Shown here one piece after another: positions 6,703 to 13,920 of a DNA stretch of 21,824 nt. The DNA comes from Prevotella sp. UBA5379 (GTDB lineage: Bacteria > Bacteroidota > Bacteroidia > Bacteroidales > Bacteroidaceae): contig DHOX01000050.1 of the NCBI GenBank assembly GCA_002409785.1, positions 43,410 through 65,233 of the forward strand, written 5' to 3'. Position 1 is the stretch's first letter; every line of letters begins with the position of its first letter. The notes below the pieces were generated by a model. The model did no database searches. It was not told the DNA's origin and saw only the letters and a program-made list of their open reading frames with translations. A program made the position numbers and the translations under genes.

Positions 6703-7197
6703 ATGAAAGCGGACAAGAAGGTCAAAGTAAGAGAGATCCTGGATAGTTATTTGACTACCAGTCATCATCGTCGGACTCCGGAAAGATATGCCATTCTTGA
6801 TGCCGTTTACAAAATGACCGGATATTTCTCACTTACCGATCTGGAAGCCAGACTGGAGGAAAATGATTTCCGGGTCAGCAGAGCGACTCTTTATAATACG
6901 ATGCATCTGTTCGTGGTCTTGAGACTCGTCAGGTGCCACCATTTCCATGAGCAAACGCTCTATGAAGCGAGCTATGATAATGACTGCAACTGTTTTCAGA
7001 TCTGTTCGATCTGCGGAAAGATCACGGTCCTGCATTCACCGAAAATAGATCAGTTGGTAAATGAATTAAAATTAAAACGCTTTCACAAAGATGGATTCTC
7101 TCTGTATATCTATGGTGTATGTTCAACGTGTCAGGCAAAATTGACCCGCAGCAGAACACAGAAGACAAAAAAATCAAAATTATCAAATAAGAAATGA
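6703..7197 (+). CDS. Fur-family transcriptional regulator with altered metal site
   Basis: 164 residues: a winged-helix DNA-binding part (about 10-78, with R-T-P-E-R-Y-A-I-L-D-A-V at 24-35 and S-R-A-T-L-Y-N-T at 59-66) and a dimerisation/metal domain. The structural zinc site looks intact (C101-S-I-C104 and C140-S-T-C143). Where E. coli Fur has H-H-D-H just before its first CxxC, this protein has D94-C95-N96-C97, so the usual histidine sensory ligands are missing. The tail after 145 is strongly basic. It overlaps the purA start by four bases (ATGA), implying translational coupling. It may not be a classical iron sensor; Zur-like, redox or non-metal sensing are open. The family call is firm, the effector unknown. 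Confidence 0.85.
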   Translation: MKADKKVKVREILDSYLTTSHHRRTPERYAILDAVYKMTGYFSLTDLEARLEENDFRVSRATLYNTMHLFVVLRLVRCHHFHEQTLYEASYDNDCNCFQICSICGKITVLHSPKIDQLVNELKLKRFHKDGFSLYIYGVCSTCQAKLTRSRTQKTKKSKLSNKK

Positions 7198-8471
7198 ACA
7201 CAGGTAAAGTTGATGTCCTACTCGGCTTGCAGTGGGGCGATGAAGGAAAAGGCAAGATTGTTGATGTCCTCACACCAAATTATGATGTGGTCGCTCGTTT
7301 TCAGGGAGGTCCCAATGCCGGGCACACCCTTGAGTTTGAAGGCCAGAAATATGTACTCCGTTCCATTCCTTCCGGCATCTTCCAGGGTGGGAAGATCAAT
7401 ATCATCGGTAATGGTGTTGTCCTCGCGCCGGATCTTTTCATGGATGAAGCCAAGGAATTGGAAAAGAGCGGTCATCCGCTGAGCAATCGCCTTCATATAT
7501 CCAAGAAGGCCCATCTGATCATGCCTACTCACCGTATCCTCGACCGTGCACTCGAAGCTGCTAAGGGAAAGAATAAAGTAGGTACGACAGGCAAAGGTAT
7601 CGGGCCTGCCTATACGGATAAGGTCAGCCGTAACGGTCTGCGTGTAGGGGATATTCTGGATCATTTCGAAGAGAAATATGCAGCCCATAAATCCCGTCAT
7701 CTCCAGATGCTCAAGGCTCTGGGCTGGACCGACCTTGCAAGTTTGAGCCAGGATGAGGCAAGATGGATGGAAGGGATCCGTTACATGAAGCAGTTCAAAT
7801 TGGTGGACAGCGAATTTGAGGTAAATGATCTGCTCCGTTCAGGAAAGAATATCCTTTGTGAAGGTGCCCAGGGGACAATGCTGGATGTGGACTTTGGCTC
7901 CTATCCATTTGTGACGTCCAGCAACACCATCTGTGCCGGTGCCTGTGTCGGTCTTGGATTAGGACCGAACAAGATAGGGAATGTCTTTGGGATCACAAAG
8001 GCTTATTGCACACGTGTGGGCTCCGGACCGTTCCCGACGGAACTTTTCGACTCAACGGGGAAGAAAATCCGTGAACTGGGACATGAATTCGGAGCTGTGA
8101 CGGGACGTGAGCGCCGCTGCGGCTGGATCGATCTGGTCCAACTCCGCTATTCGGTCATGATCGACGGAGTTACTCAACTCATTCTGATGAAGAGTGACGT
8201 CCTGGATGATTTTGATACCATCAAGGCCTGTGTCGGCTATCGCCTGAAAAATGGTGAAACGACAAGGGACCTTCCTTATGATCTTCAGGGGGTTGAACCT
8301 GTATATAAAGAGATACGCGGATGGAAAACCGATCTGACGAAGTGTACGACCGAGGACCAATTGCCACAGTCTTTTAAAGATTATATCAAATTCATCGAAG
8401 ATTTTCTGGAAACTCCAGTATCCATCATTTCAGTAGGCCCCGACCGGGAGGCCACGATTGTAAGATCATAA
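7194..8471 (+). CDS. purA: Adenylosuccinate synthetase
   Basis: 425 residues, full length for PurA, which joins IMP and aspartate using GTP to make adenylosuccinate in the AMP branch of purine synthesis. The N-terminal phosphate loop Q-W-G-D-E-G-K-G-K (13-21) carries the catalytic Asp16, and N-A-G-H (41-44) supplies His44. Further family segments are G-T-T-G-K-G-I-G-P-A-Y (about 132-142), E-G-A-Q-G-T-M-L-D (about 223-231) and T-G-R-E-R-R-C-G-W. Its ATG overlaps the stop codon of the Fur-family gene. A long hairpin begins seven bases after its stop codon and hisS follows. Confidence 0.97.
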   Translation: MNTGKVDVLLGLQWGDEGKGKIVDVLTPNYDVVARFQGGPNAGHTLEFEGQKYVLRSIPSGIFQGGKINIIGNGVVLAPDLFMDEAKELEKSGHPLSNRLHISKKAHLIMPTHRILDRALEAAKGKNKVGTTGKGIGPAYTDKVSRNGLRVGDILDHFEEKYAAHKSRHLQMLKALGWTDLASLSQDEARWMEGIRYMKQFKLVDSEFEVNDLLRSGKNILCEGAQGTMLDVDFGSYPFVTSSNTICAGACVGLGLGPNKIGNVFGITKAYCTRVGSGPFPTELFDSTGKKIRELGHEFGAVTGRERRCGWIDLVQLRYSVMIDGVTQLILMKSDVLDDFDTIKACVGYRLKNGETTRDLPYDLQGVEPVYKEIRGWKTDLTKCTTEDQLPQSFKDYIKFIEDFLETPVSIISVGPDREATIVRS

Positions 8472-8477
8472 AACTTG

Positions 8478-8523
8478 AATGCGATCCCATGAAAAGGCCA
8501 TCAGTGGTCTATGGGATCGCATT
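8478..8523 (+). repeat. 13-bp perfect inverted repeat between purA and hisS
   Basis: AATGCGATCCCAT (8478-8490) and its exact reverse complement (8511-8523), with an inner AGGCCA/TGGTCT pairing (one G-U), form a nearly continuous stem of about 19 pairs. No T-run follows, so it is not a standard terminator. It may be an mRNA processing, stability or partial-termination element. Confidence 0.65.
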
Positions 8524-8551
8524 ATCATTTGTAATCATAAAAGCATTTAAG

Positions 8552-9922
8552 ATGTCACAGAAACCATCCATCCCAAAGGGTACCCGGGATTTCGGGCCTG
8601 AGGAGATGGCAAAAAGAAACTATATTTTCAATACTATCAGGAGTGTCTATGCTCTGTATGGCTTTCAGCAGATTGAAACTCCGGCCATGGAGACGTTGCA
8701 CACCCTGATGGGGAAGTACGGGGAGGAAGGAGACCAACTATTGTTCAAGGTCCTCAATTCTGGGAATTATTTATCGAAAATAACCGATGAAGAACTTCAG
8801 GAGCGCAATCCCTTGCATCTGGCTCCCTGCCTTTGCGAAAAAGGACTGAGGTATGATCTGACCGTCCCTTTTGCACGCTATGTGGTCATGCATCGTGATG
8901 AGATCCAGTTGCCCTTCAAGCGTTATCAGATCCAACCTGTATGGCGTGCTGACCGTCCTCAAAAGGGCCGTTATCGTGAATTCTATCAATGTGATGCGGA
9001 TGTCGTAGGTTCCGACTCCCTGCTCAATGAGGTTGAACTGATGCAGATCGTGGATACCGTATTCACGCGTTTCGGGGTACGGGTACAGATCAAGATCAAC
9101 AACAGGAAGATTCTGACCGGTATGGCGGAGATCATGGGCGCGGCAGACAAGATCGTAGACATCACGGTGGCTATCGACAAACTCGATAAGATCGGGTTGG
9201 AGAACGTAAACGAAGAGCTTCTTAACGATGGGATAGGCAGAGAGTCTATTGCTAAATTGCAGCCTATCCTTACCCTTCAGGGAACGAATGATGAGAAATT
9301 GACGGAGATGAGCAGGATACTTGAAGGGAGTGAAACCGGCATGAAAGGGGTGGAAGAAACCCGGTTCATCCTGGAGACCCTCAAGAAACTGGAATTGAAG
9401 AATGAAATCCAGTTTGACCTGACTCTTGCCCGTGGACTCAATTACTATACCGGGGCTATATTTGAAGTAAAGGCACTTGATACCCCTATGGGAAGTATCA
9501 CTGGCGGCGGCCGTTATGATAACCTGACCGGGATCTTCGGGATGCCCGGCCTGAGTGGAGTAGGAATCAGTTTCGGGGCAGACCGCATCTATGATGTCCT
9601 GAACACCCTCAATCTTTATCCTAAGGAAACGGCAACATCCACCCAGCTGTTGTTCATCAATTTCGGCGAAAAGGAAACGGCTTATTGCATGCCTATTGTG
9701 GCCAAAGTCCGTAATAGTGGAATCTTTACAGAAATGTACCCGGATCCGGTGAAAATGAAAAAGCAGATGGCTTATGCCAATGCGAAGCAGATCCCATACG
9801 TGGCACTGGCAGGAGATGATGAAATCCAGGCCAGTAAGGTGACTTTAAAAAATATGGAGACCGGCAAACAGAGATTGGTTACCGTTGAAGAACTGGTTAA
9901 TGTCCTTAAAGACAAGGCTTAG
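8552..9922 (+). CDS. hisS: Histidyl-tRNA synthetase
   Basis: 456 residues from ATG 8552. A class II aminoacyl-tRNA synthetase that charges tRNA-His in the cytoplasm. The start P-K-G-T-R-D-F (8-14) is typical of HisRS. Motif 2 lies at about 124-153 (Q-P-V-W-R-A-D, then E-F-Y-Q-C-D-A-D), the histidine-specific R-G-L-N-Y-Y-T-G at 294-301, G-G-G-R-Y-D-N-L at 318-325 and motif 3 G-V-G-I-S-F-G-A-D-R-I at about 336-346, followed by the anticodon-binding domain. The same frame is open from an ATG at 8489, but the extra 21 residues match nothing in the family and that ATG sits in the purA-hisS hairpin, so 8552 is preferred. Confidence 0.95.
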   Translation: MSQKPSIPKGTRDFGPEEMAKRNYIFNTIRSVYALYGFQQIETPAMETLHTLMGKYGEEGDQLLFKVLNSGNYLSKITDEELQERNPLHLAPCLCEKGLRYDLTVPFARYVVMHRDEIQLPFKRYQIQPVWRADRPQKGRYREFYQCDADVVGSDSLLNEVELMQIVDTVFTRFGVRVQIKINNRKILTGMAEIMGAADKIVDITVAIDKLDKIGLENVNEELLNDGIGRESIAKLQPILTLQGTNDEKLTEMSRILEGSETGMKGVEETRFILETLKKLELKNEIQFDLTLARGLNYYTGAIFEVKALDTPMGSITGGGRYDNLTGIFGMPGLSGVGISFGADRIYDVLNTLNLYPKETATSTQLLFINFGEKETAYCMPIVAKVRNSGIFTEMYPDPVKMKKQMAYANAKQIPYVALAGDDEIQASKVTLKNMETGKQRLVTVEELVNVLKDKA

Positions 9923-9981
9923 AGCAACTATCCGGCCGACCTGATTCCCTGACATGCCTGTTAACGTCAGTGATCCGTTTG

Positions 9982-10007
9982 CCCTTCTCCCTGTACAGGG
10001 AGAGGGG
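9982..10007. repeat. 12-bp inverted repeat with 18-base perfect palindrome after hisS
   Basis: CCCTTCTCCCTG (9982-9993) pairs with CAGGGAGAGGGG (9996-10007), one pair being T-G; the core 18 bases (9986-10003) are a perfect palindrome. No T-run on either side. It may be a 3'-end stabiliser of the hisS message or a copy of a dispersed palindrome. Confidence 0.5.
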
Positions 10008-10082
10008 GAACGAATGAAAGTGCCCGGAAGGGAGGATATGCCGGAGAGTATTTAAATAGATTTAATTTTAAAATGACATTTA

Positions 10083-10099
10083 TCCAAATTTGTTTTGGA
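10083..10099. promoter_or_regulatory. candidate PerR/Fur-type operator dyad
   Basis: TCCAAA (10083-10088), five bases, TTTGGA (10094-10099). The right half contains the -33 TTTG of the perR promoter, so a bound dimer would block transcription. It does not match the B. subtilis Per box closely; autoregulation by PerR is inferred from position. Confidence 0.4.
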
Positions 10100-10124
10100 A
10101 ATCAGAAAAAAAGACTTATCTTTG
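10094..10124 (+). promoter_or_regulatory. perR-rubrerythrin promoter
   Basis: TTTG (10094-10097), exactly 19 bases, TATCTTTG (10117-10124): a perfect Bacteroidota housekeeping promoter, 35 bases before the perR start codon. Confidence 0.8.
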
Positions 10125-10159
10125 CAACCACAATAAAAACAATTAATTTCTAATAGAGA

Positions 10160-10606
10160 ATGGAACAAAAGAACGAAGCATATCAACGTCTGGTAAAGAA
10201 TGGAGTCCGTCCATCCGTACAGCGCTATGCAATAATGAATTACCTGTTGACCCATTTCGATCATCCCACAGTGGATGAGGTCTATCAGGGATTGTGTGAT
10301 CAGATTCCGACTTTGAGTCGTACCACAGTTTACAACACCCTTCGTCTGTTGTCAGAGCACAATGCTGCTCAGATGATAACGATAGATGATCATCATGTCT
10401 GTTATGACGGAAACATCAATCCTCATGTCCACTTTATCTGCAAGAAGTGTGGAAAGATCATTGACCTGTTTGATGAAAAGGCACCCCGCGTTCGCAAACA
10501 AACGATGATTGACGGTAATATTGTAGAAGAGGAGCAACTCTATTACAAGGGAATATGTGCCGAATGTGCAGCCAAGGAAAAGGCTGAAGGAAATGTGGAG
10601 CAATAG
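10160..10606 (+). CDS. perR: Peroxide-responsive repressor, PerR type of Fur family
   Basis: 148 residues. Winged-helix part with R-P-S-V-Q-R-Y-A-I-M (17-26) and T-L-S-R-T-T-V-Y-N-T-L-R (51-62). The PerR-type regulatory metal ligands can all be placed: His35, Asp83 (Y-D-G-N), His89 and His91 (P-H-V-H-F) and Asp102 (I-D-L-F). The structural zinc site is C94-K-K-C97 and C133-A-E-C136. In PerR, iron-catalysed oxidation of the histidines releases DNA when peroxide appears; this is known for the family, not seen here. The next gene, 68 bases on with no clear promoter between, is rubrerythrin, a classical PerR target, which supports PerR over Fur or Zur. Confidence 0.85.
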   Translation: MEQKNEAYQRLVKNGVRPSVQRYAIMNYLLTHFDHPTVDEVYQGLCDQIPTLSRTTVYNTLRLLSEHNAAQMITIDDHHVCYDGNINPHVHFICKKCGKIIDLFDEKAPRVRKQTMIDGNIVEEEQLYYKGICAECAAKEKAEGNVEQ

Positions 10607-10674
10607 TCAGGAGACTGTAGATGCTGAATGAATATTCTATTTGCTATATTTAATCTTTAAAAAGTAAAACATTT

Positions 10675-11238
10675 ATGAAGAAGAAGTTTATATGTACCGT
10701 TTGCGGGTACATTTATGAAGGAACAGAGGCTCCTGAACAATGTCCGATCTGCAAGGCTCCTCGCAGTAAGTTCAAAGAACTGGACAGCAACAATGATGAT
10801 GACTATAATTTTGCTACAGTCCACTATCTGGGTGCAGCGTATAAAGAGGGAGTATCTGACGATCTGATCCAGCACTGCAAGGCTACATTCAGCGGTGAGT
10901 GCAGTGAGGTAGGGATGTATAAGGCTATGGCCCGTGAGGCAGACCGTGAGGGTTATCCGGAGATTGCCCGTGTCTTCGAGCGTTATGCGGATGACGAGGC
11001 CAATCATGCCAGTCGTTATGCAGAACTTCTGGGTGACCTCGTTCATGACACCAAGTCTAATCTGGAAGCCCGCATCAAGGCCGAAAAGGGTGCTTGCGCC
11101 GAGAAGTTTGCCGCAGCCAAGAAAGCTAAGGCTGAGGGCAATGATACGTTGCATGACACCATCCATGAAATGGCAAAGGATGAAGCTCGTCATGCTGCCG
11201 GTTTCATCGGTCTCTATAAGAGATATTTCGAGAAATGA
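10675..11238 (+). CDS. rbr: Rubrerythrin with N-terminal rubredoxin (reverse type)
   Basis: 187 residues. A rubredoxin iron centre comes first (C7-T-V-C10 and C23-P-I-C26), then a ferritin-like four-helix diiron domain from about residue 48. Candidate diiron ligands are Glu75 (G-E-C), E108-A-N-H111 and E170-A-R-H173. This order is the reverse of classical rubrerythrin, whose rubredoxin is C-terminal. Such proteins reduce hydrogen peroxide to water in the cytoplasm of anaerobes. The gene follows perR by 68 bases, probably in one transcript, and ends at a terminator. Family assignment is firm; the electron donor is not evident from the window. Confidence 0.92.
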   Translation: MKKKFICTVCGYIYEGTEAPEQCPICKAPRSKFKELDSNNDDDYNFATVHYLGAAYKEGVSDDLIQHCKATFSGECSEVGMYKAMAREADREGYPEIARVFERYADDEANHASRYAELLGDLVHDTKSNLEARIKAEKGACAEKFAAAKKAKAEGNDTLHDTIHEMAKDEARHAAGFIGLYKRYFEK

Positions 11239-11284
11239 AATTTCTGATCATCCCGATTTGAGGAGATGATTTTTCCGATGTTAT

Positions 11285-11316
11285 ATACCTGACTTTTCCG
11301 AGCCAGGTATTTTTTT
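11285..11316 (+). terminator. terminator after rubrerythrin
   Basis: ATACCTG (11285-11291) pairs with CAGGTAT (11304-11310), followed by a T-run to 11316. Confidence 0.7.
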
Positions 11317-11333
11317 GTCTGATCGAGGGACAG

Positions 11334-11381
11334 AATATAAAACTCCCGCAATCCTCAATCAGGAAACGGGAGTTTTATATT
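11334..11381. terminator. bidirectional terminator between convergent operons
   Basis: A perfect 15-bp inverted repeat, AATATAAAACTCCCG (11334-11348) and its complement (11367-11381), with an A/T-rich outer half so either strand ends the stem in a U-rich run. It lies between the rubrerythrin gene (+) and the GGGtGRT gene (-). Confidence 0.65.
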
Positions 11382-11422
11382 GAAATCAACTTGAGTAAAT
11401 TCCAGGTTGGTTATGGATTCTG

Positions 11423-12436
11423 TTATTTGCCGTTCAGAGCAAGGTCAACGGCCACGGCAGTAGCCACGGTGGCACCCACCATCGGGTTATTCCCCATGCC
11501 CAGGAACCCCATCATTTCCACGTGAGCAGGGACAGATGAAGAACCTGCAAACTGTGCATCGGAGTGCATTCTTCCCAAGGTATCAGTGAAACCATAGGAA
11601 GCGGGTCCTGCAGCCATATTATCAGGATGAAGAGTACGGCCCGTACCTCCTCCGGATGCAACGGAGAAGTAAGGCTTCCCCGCAGCCAGACGCTCTTTCT
11701 TGTAAGTTCCTGCCACAGGATGCTGAAAACGGGTCGGATTAGTAGAATTACCGGTTATGGAAACATCCACGTTCTCTTTCCACATGATGGCAACGCCTTC
11801 ACGGACATCATTAGCACCATAGCATTTTACTTTGGCGCGTGCCCCCTCAGAGTAAGGAATTTCTTCCAACACACTCAGTTTACTCGTATAGTAATCAAAA
11901 TCCGTCTTTACATAAGTGAAGCCATTTACACGACTGATGATCTGTGCTGCATCCTTGCCCAATCCATTCAGGATGACGCGCAACGGTTTCAGGCGGACCT
12001 TGTTGGCCATTTCCGCAATACGGATTGCCCCCTCTGCGGCCGCAAAACTTTCATGACCGGCGAGAAAGCAGAAGCATTCCGTCTCTTCACGAAGCAGGCG
12101 TGCAGCCAGATTACCATGGCCGATACCCACCTTGCGGTCATCAGCAACAGATCCCGGGATACAGAAACTCTGCAGTCCGATACCGATCGCTTCAGCAGCA
12201 TCAGCAGCCGATTTGATGTTTTTCTTGATGGCAATGGCGGCACCTACGACATAGGCCCATTTGGCATTCTCAAAACAAATCCGTTGTGTATCCTCACATA
12301 TTTTATAAGGATCAAGGCCCTTTGCTTCGCAAATCTGATTAGCCTCTTCTATATTCTGGATCCCATTAGCATGCAGTACAGCAGAGATCTGCTTCTCACG
12401 ACGCTCCTGACTTTCAAAATTTACTTTTCTTAACAT
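11423..12436 (-). CDS. GGGtGRT-family protein, function unknown
   Basis: 337 residues. The family is named for a Gly-rich motif, seen here as S-G-G-G-T-G-R-T-L-H-P-D-N-M (261-274) and followed by A-A-G-P-A-S-Y-G. Other striking stretches are the N-terminal Cys-containing helices (C36, C47, C54), C-F-C (121-123) and G-N-S-T-N-P-T-R-F (229-237). There is no signal peptide or membrane segment, so it is probably cytosolic. No biochemical activity of the family is known to me. It is the second gene of a minus-strand pair, 12 bases after a NifU-like scaffold gene, a pairing I recall from other anaerobes. I infer a role connected with iron-sulfur clusters. It converges on the PerR-rubrerythrin unit across a bidirectional terminator. 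Confidence 0.85.
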   Translation of the reverse strand: MLRKVNFESQERREKQISAVLHANGIQNIEEANQICEAKGLDPYKICEDTQRICFENAKWAYVVGAAIAIKKNIKSAADAAEAIGIGLQSFCIPGSVADDRKVGIGHGNLAARLLREETECFCFLAGHESFAAAEGAIRIAEMANKVRLKPLRVILNGLGKDAAQIISRVNGFTYVKTDFDYYTSKLSVLEEIPYSEGARAKVKCYGANDVREGVAIMWKENVDVSITGNSTNPTRFQHPVAGTYKKERLAAGKPYFSVASGGGTGRTLHPDNMAAGPASYGFTDTLGRMHSDAQFAGSSSVPAHVEMMGFLGMGNNPMVGATVATAVAVDLALNGK

Positions 12437-12448
12437 AGTCGTATCTCC

Positions 12449-13150
12449 TTATTCTTTACGTGGGTCAATAGATTTAACAATGCCCTGTTCAGCAGTGGTC
12501 CGGCCATAATAACCCGTAAATTTCTTTACGGCCTCATTAGCGTCCATACCTTTCTTGATGGCTTCCATCATCTTGCCTAACTGAACATATTCGTAACCGC
12601 ATACCTGGTTATCTTTGTCGAGGAACATTTTTGTGATATATCCTTCTGTCAGTTCAAGATAGCGTGCACCTTTCTTCAAGGTTCCATAGAGCGTACCGGT
12701 CTGTGAACGCAGGCCCTTGCCCAGATCTTCGAGGCCAGCTCCGATGACCAGTCCATTCTCGGAAAAAGCACTCTGAGAGCGACCGTAGACGATCTGGAGG
12801 AACAGTTCCCGCATGGCTGTGTTGATGGCATCACATACCAGGTCAGTGTTCAATGCTTCCAGGATGGTCTTTCCCGGAAGGATTTCAGATGCCATGGCAG
12901 CCGACTGGGTCATGCCTGAACAGCCGATGGTTTCAATCAGACATTCCTGGATCACTCCATCCTTGATATTCAGTGACAGTTTGCACGCGCCCTGTTGCGG
13001 AGCACACCATCCCACACCGTGAGTATAACCGGAGATGTCTTTGATCTCTTTTGCCTTTACCCATTTCCCTTCCTCCGGAATCGGAGCAGGGCCATGATTG
13101 GCACCTTTTGCGACAACACACATGTTGTCGACTTCTTTAGAATAGATCAT
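12449..13150 (-). CDS. NifU/IscU-like iron-sulfur cluster scaffold homologue
   Basis: 233 residues related to the NifU N-terminal (IscU-like) fold. Candidate cluster or persulfide residues are Cys49 (G-W-C-A), Cys56, Cys70, Cys77 (I-G-C-S-G-M-T-Q-S-A-A-M, matching the IscU G-C-x-x-S-x-x-S region) and Cys106 (L-V-C-D-A). The conserved L-P-G-K-T-I-L-E-A-L run at 91-100 also fits the scaffold fold. At 233 residues it is much longer than IscU (~128), with an extra C-terminal part ending I-D-P-R-K-E. No IscS, SufB or other standard partner is adjacent, only the GGGtGRT gene. The start M-I-Y-S at 13150 is preferred because homologues I recall begin the same way; an internal Met at codon 10 is the alternative. 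I infer a specialised scaffold or delivery protein. Confidence 0.8.
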   Translation of the reverse strand: MIYSKEVDNMCVVAKGANHGPAPIPEEGKWVKAKEIKDISGYTHGVGWCAPQQGACKLSLNIKDGVIQECLIETIGCSGMTQSAAMASEILPGKTILEALNTDLVCDAINTAMRELFLQIVYGRSQSAFSENGLVIGAGLEDLGKGLRSQTGTLYGTLKKGARYLELTEGYITKMFLDKDNQVCGYEYVQLGKMMEAIKKGMDANEAVKKFTGYYGRTTAEQGIVKSIDPRKE

Positions 13151-13224
13151 ATTCGCTAAAATTTTAAAGAATATAAATATGTGTATGAAGTGTCTTTTGC
13201 TGTGAACTCTTAATTAGAACCGCG

Positions 13225-13232
13225 CAAAAGTA
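13225..13232 (-). promoter_or_regulatory. -7 element for NifU-like/GGGtGRT operon
   Basis: The minus strand reads TACTTTTG, matching TAnnTTTG, 75 bases before the start codon at 13150. The -33 element is not clear. Confidence 0.5.
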
Positions 13233-13327
13233 CAAAAATCTTCTTAAAATGTCCTATAAAGGATCTACTTTTTGCACTTTAATCGTCTTTTTCGTAGGGT
13301 TAGTTAGGGATAAAGAAAAAATTACGT

Positions 13328-13335
13328 TATCTTTG
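13328..13335 (+). promoter_or_regulatory. -7 element for DMP19 gene
   Basis: TATCTTTG matches TAnnTTTG, with TTAG (13304-13307) 20 bases upstream as a near -33. It lies 22 bases before ATG 13357 and downstream of the earlier in-frame ATG at 13249, which it therefore argues against. Confidence 0.55.
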
Positions 13336-13356
13336 CAAAATAAAACTTACAATTCG

Positions 13357-13899
13357 ATGCCCATGATTGAGGTGAAAATTAAAGACAGTGAACTGCAGAA
13401 GGCTGCAGGAGAAAGTGATGATGCTTTCGTCGGTATCTTTGTGGAAGCCATAAAGAAAGCTATTGGGGGAGGATTGGACGCAGAGGGGATGAGTCGTTTG
13501 AATGCCGACCAGATTACGCTGCTTGCATGGGACATTCTCCATGAGGAAGTGATGGACGGAGGACTTATCCAACTCATCCATAATGGTTATGGCGGATTCA
13601 TTTATATGAACCCTACAGACAAAGCCTTCCGTAATTGGGGACTGACGAACCTCTACCGCTGGATCAACCGCTCTCATGGGTTGTACGTCTCCCATCATGA
13701 AGAGATAGAGCGGGATTGCACGGACGAAGAATTTATGGCCCTTTATGAGAAGTTCCCACAATTTGATGATTATGATGATGCCTTTGTTGAAAATGAAGAG
13801 CAATGGACTTCTGAGATTGCCCACTATATTGACGCCCATCTGGAGCGGGGACAAGGGGAGATCAAGGCAAAAGGGACCTTTGCCTTGATCGTAGAATGA
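13357..13899 (+). CDS. DMP19/DUF4375-family acidic protein
   Basis: 180 residues from ATG 13357 (ATG 13363 is equally possible). The DUF4375 pattern is clear: L-N-A-D-Q-I-T-L-L-A-W (about 48-58), H-E-E-V-M-D-G-G-L-I-Q-L-I-H-N-G-Y-G (62-79), N-P-T-D-K-A-F-R-N-W-G-L and the acidic F-M-A-L-Y-E-K-F-P-Q-F-D-D-Y-D-D-A-F-V. The family takes its name from DMP19, a Neisseria DNA-mimic protein; whether other members mimic DNA is not established. The run of Asp/Glu in the second half fits such a surface. It precedes smpB by 21 bases and metH follows, so it is probably cotranscribed with smpB. An in-frame extension back to 13249 contains the promoter and was not used. Confidence 0.8.
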   Translation: MPMIEVKIKDSELQKAAGESDDAFVGIFVEAIKKAIGGGLDAEGMSRLNADQITLLAWDILHEEVMDGGLIQLIHNGYGGFIYMNPTDKAFRNWGLTNLYRWINRSHGLYVSHHEEIERDCTDEEFMALYEKFPQFDDYDDAFVENEEQWTSEIAHYIDAHLERGQGEIKAKGTFALIVE

Positions 13900-13920
13900 A
13901 CAGAGAAAGGAAAAGGACAG

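Noticed and set aside
8489..8551. Upstream ATG extending hisS by 21 residues
   Set aside because: The extension is not HisRS-like and lies in a stable hairpin; ATG 8552 gives the standard start.
11564..12433. 289-residue plus-strand frame opposite the GGGtGRT gene
   Set aside because: Antisense to a gene with clear family motifs, no promoter, no recognisable domain; an open frame created by the codon use of the real gene.
13249..13356. Upstream ATG extending the DMP19-family protein by 36 residues
   Set aside because: The region contains the TATCTTTG promoter element and the DUF4375 match begins only after ATG 13357/13363.
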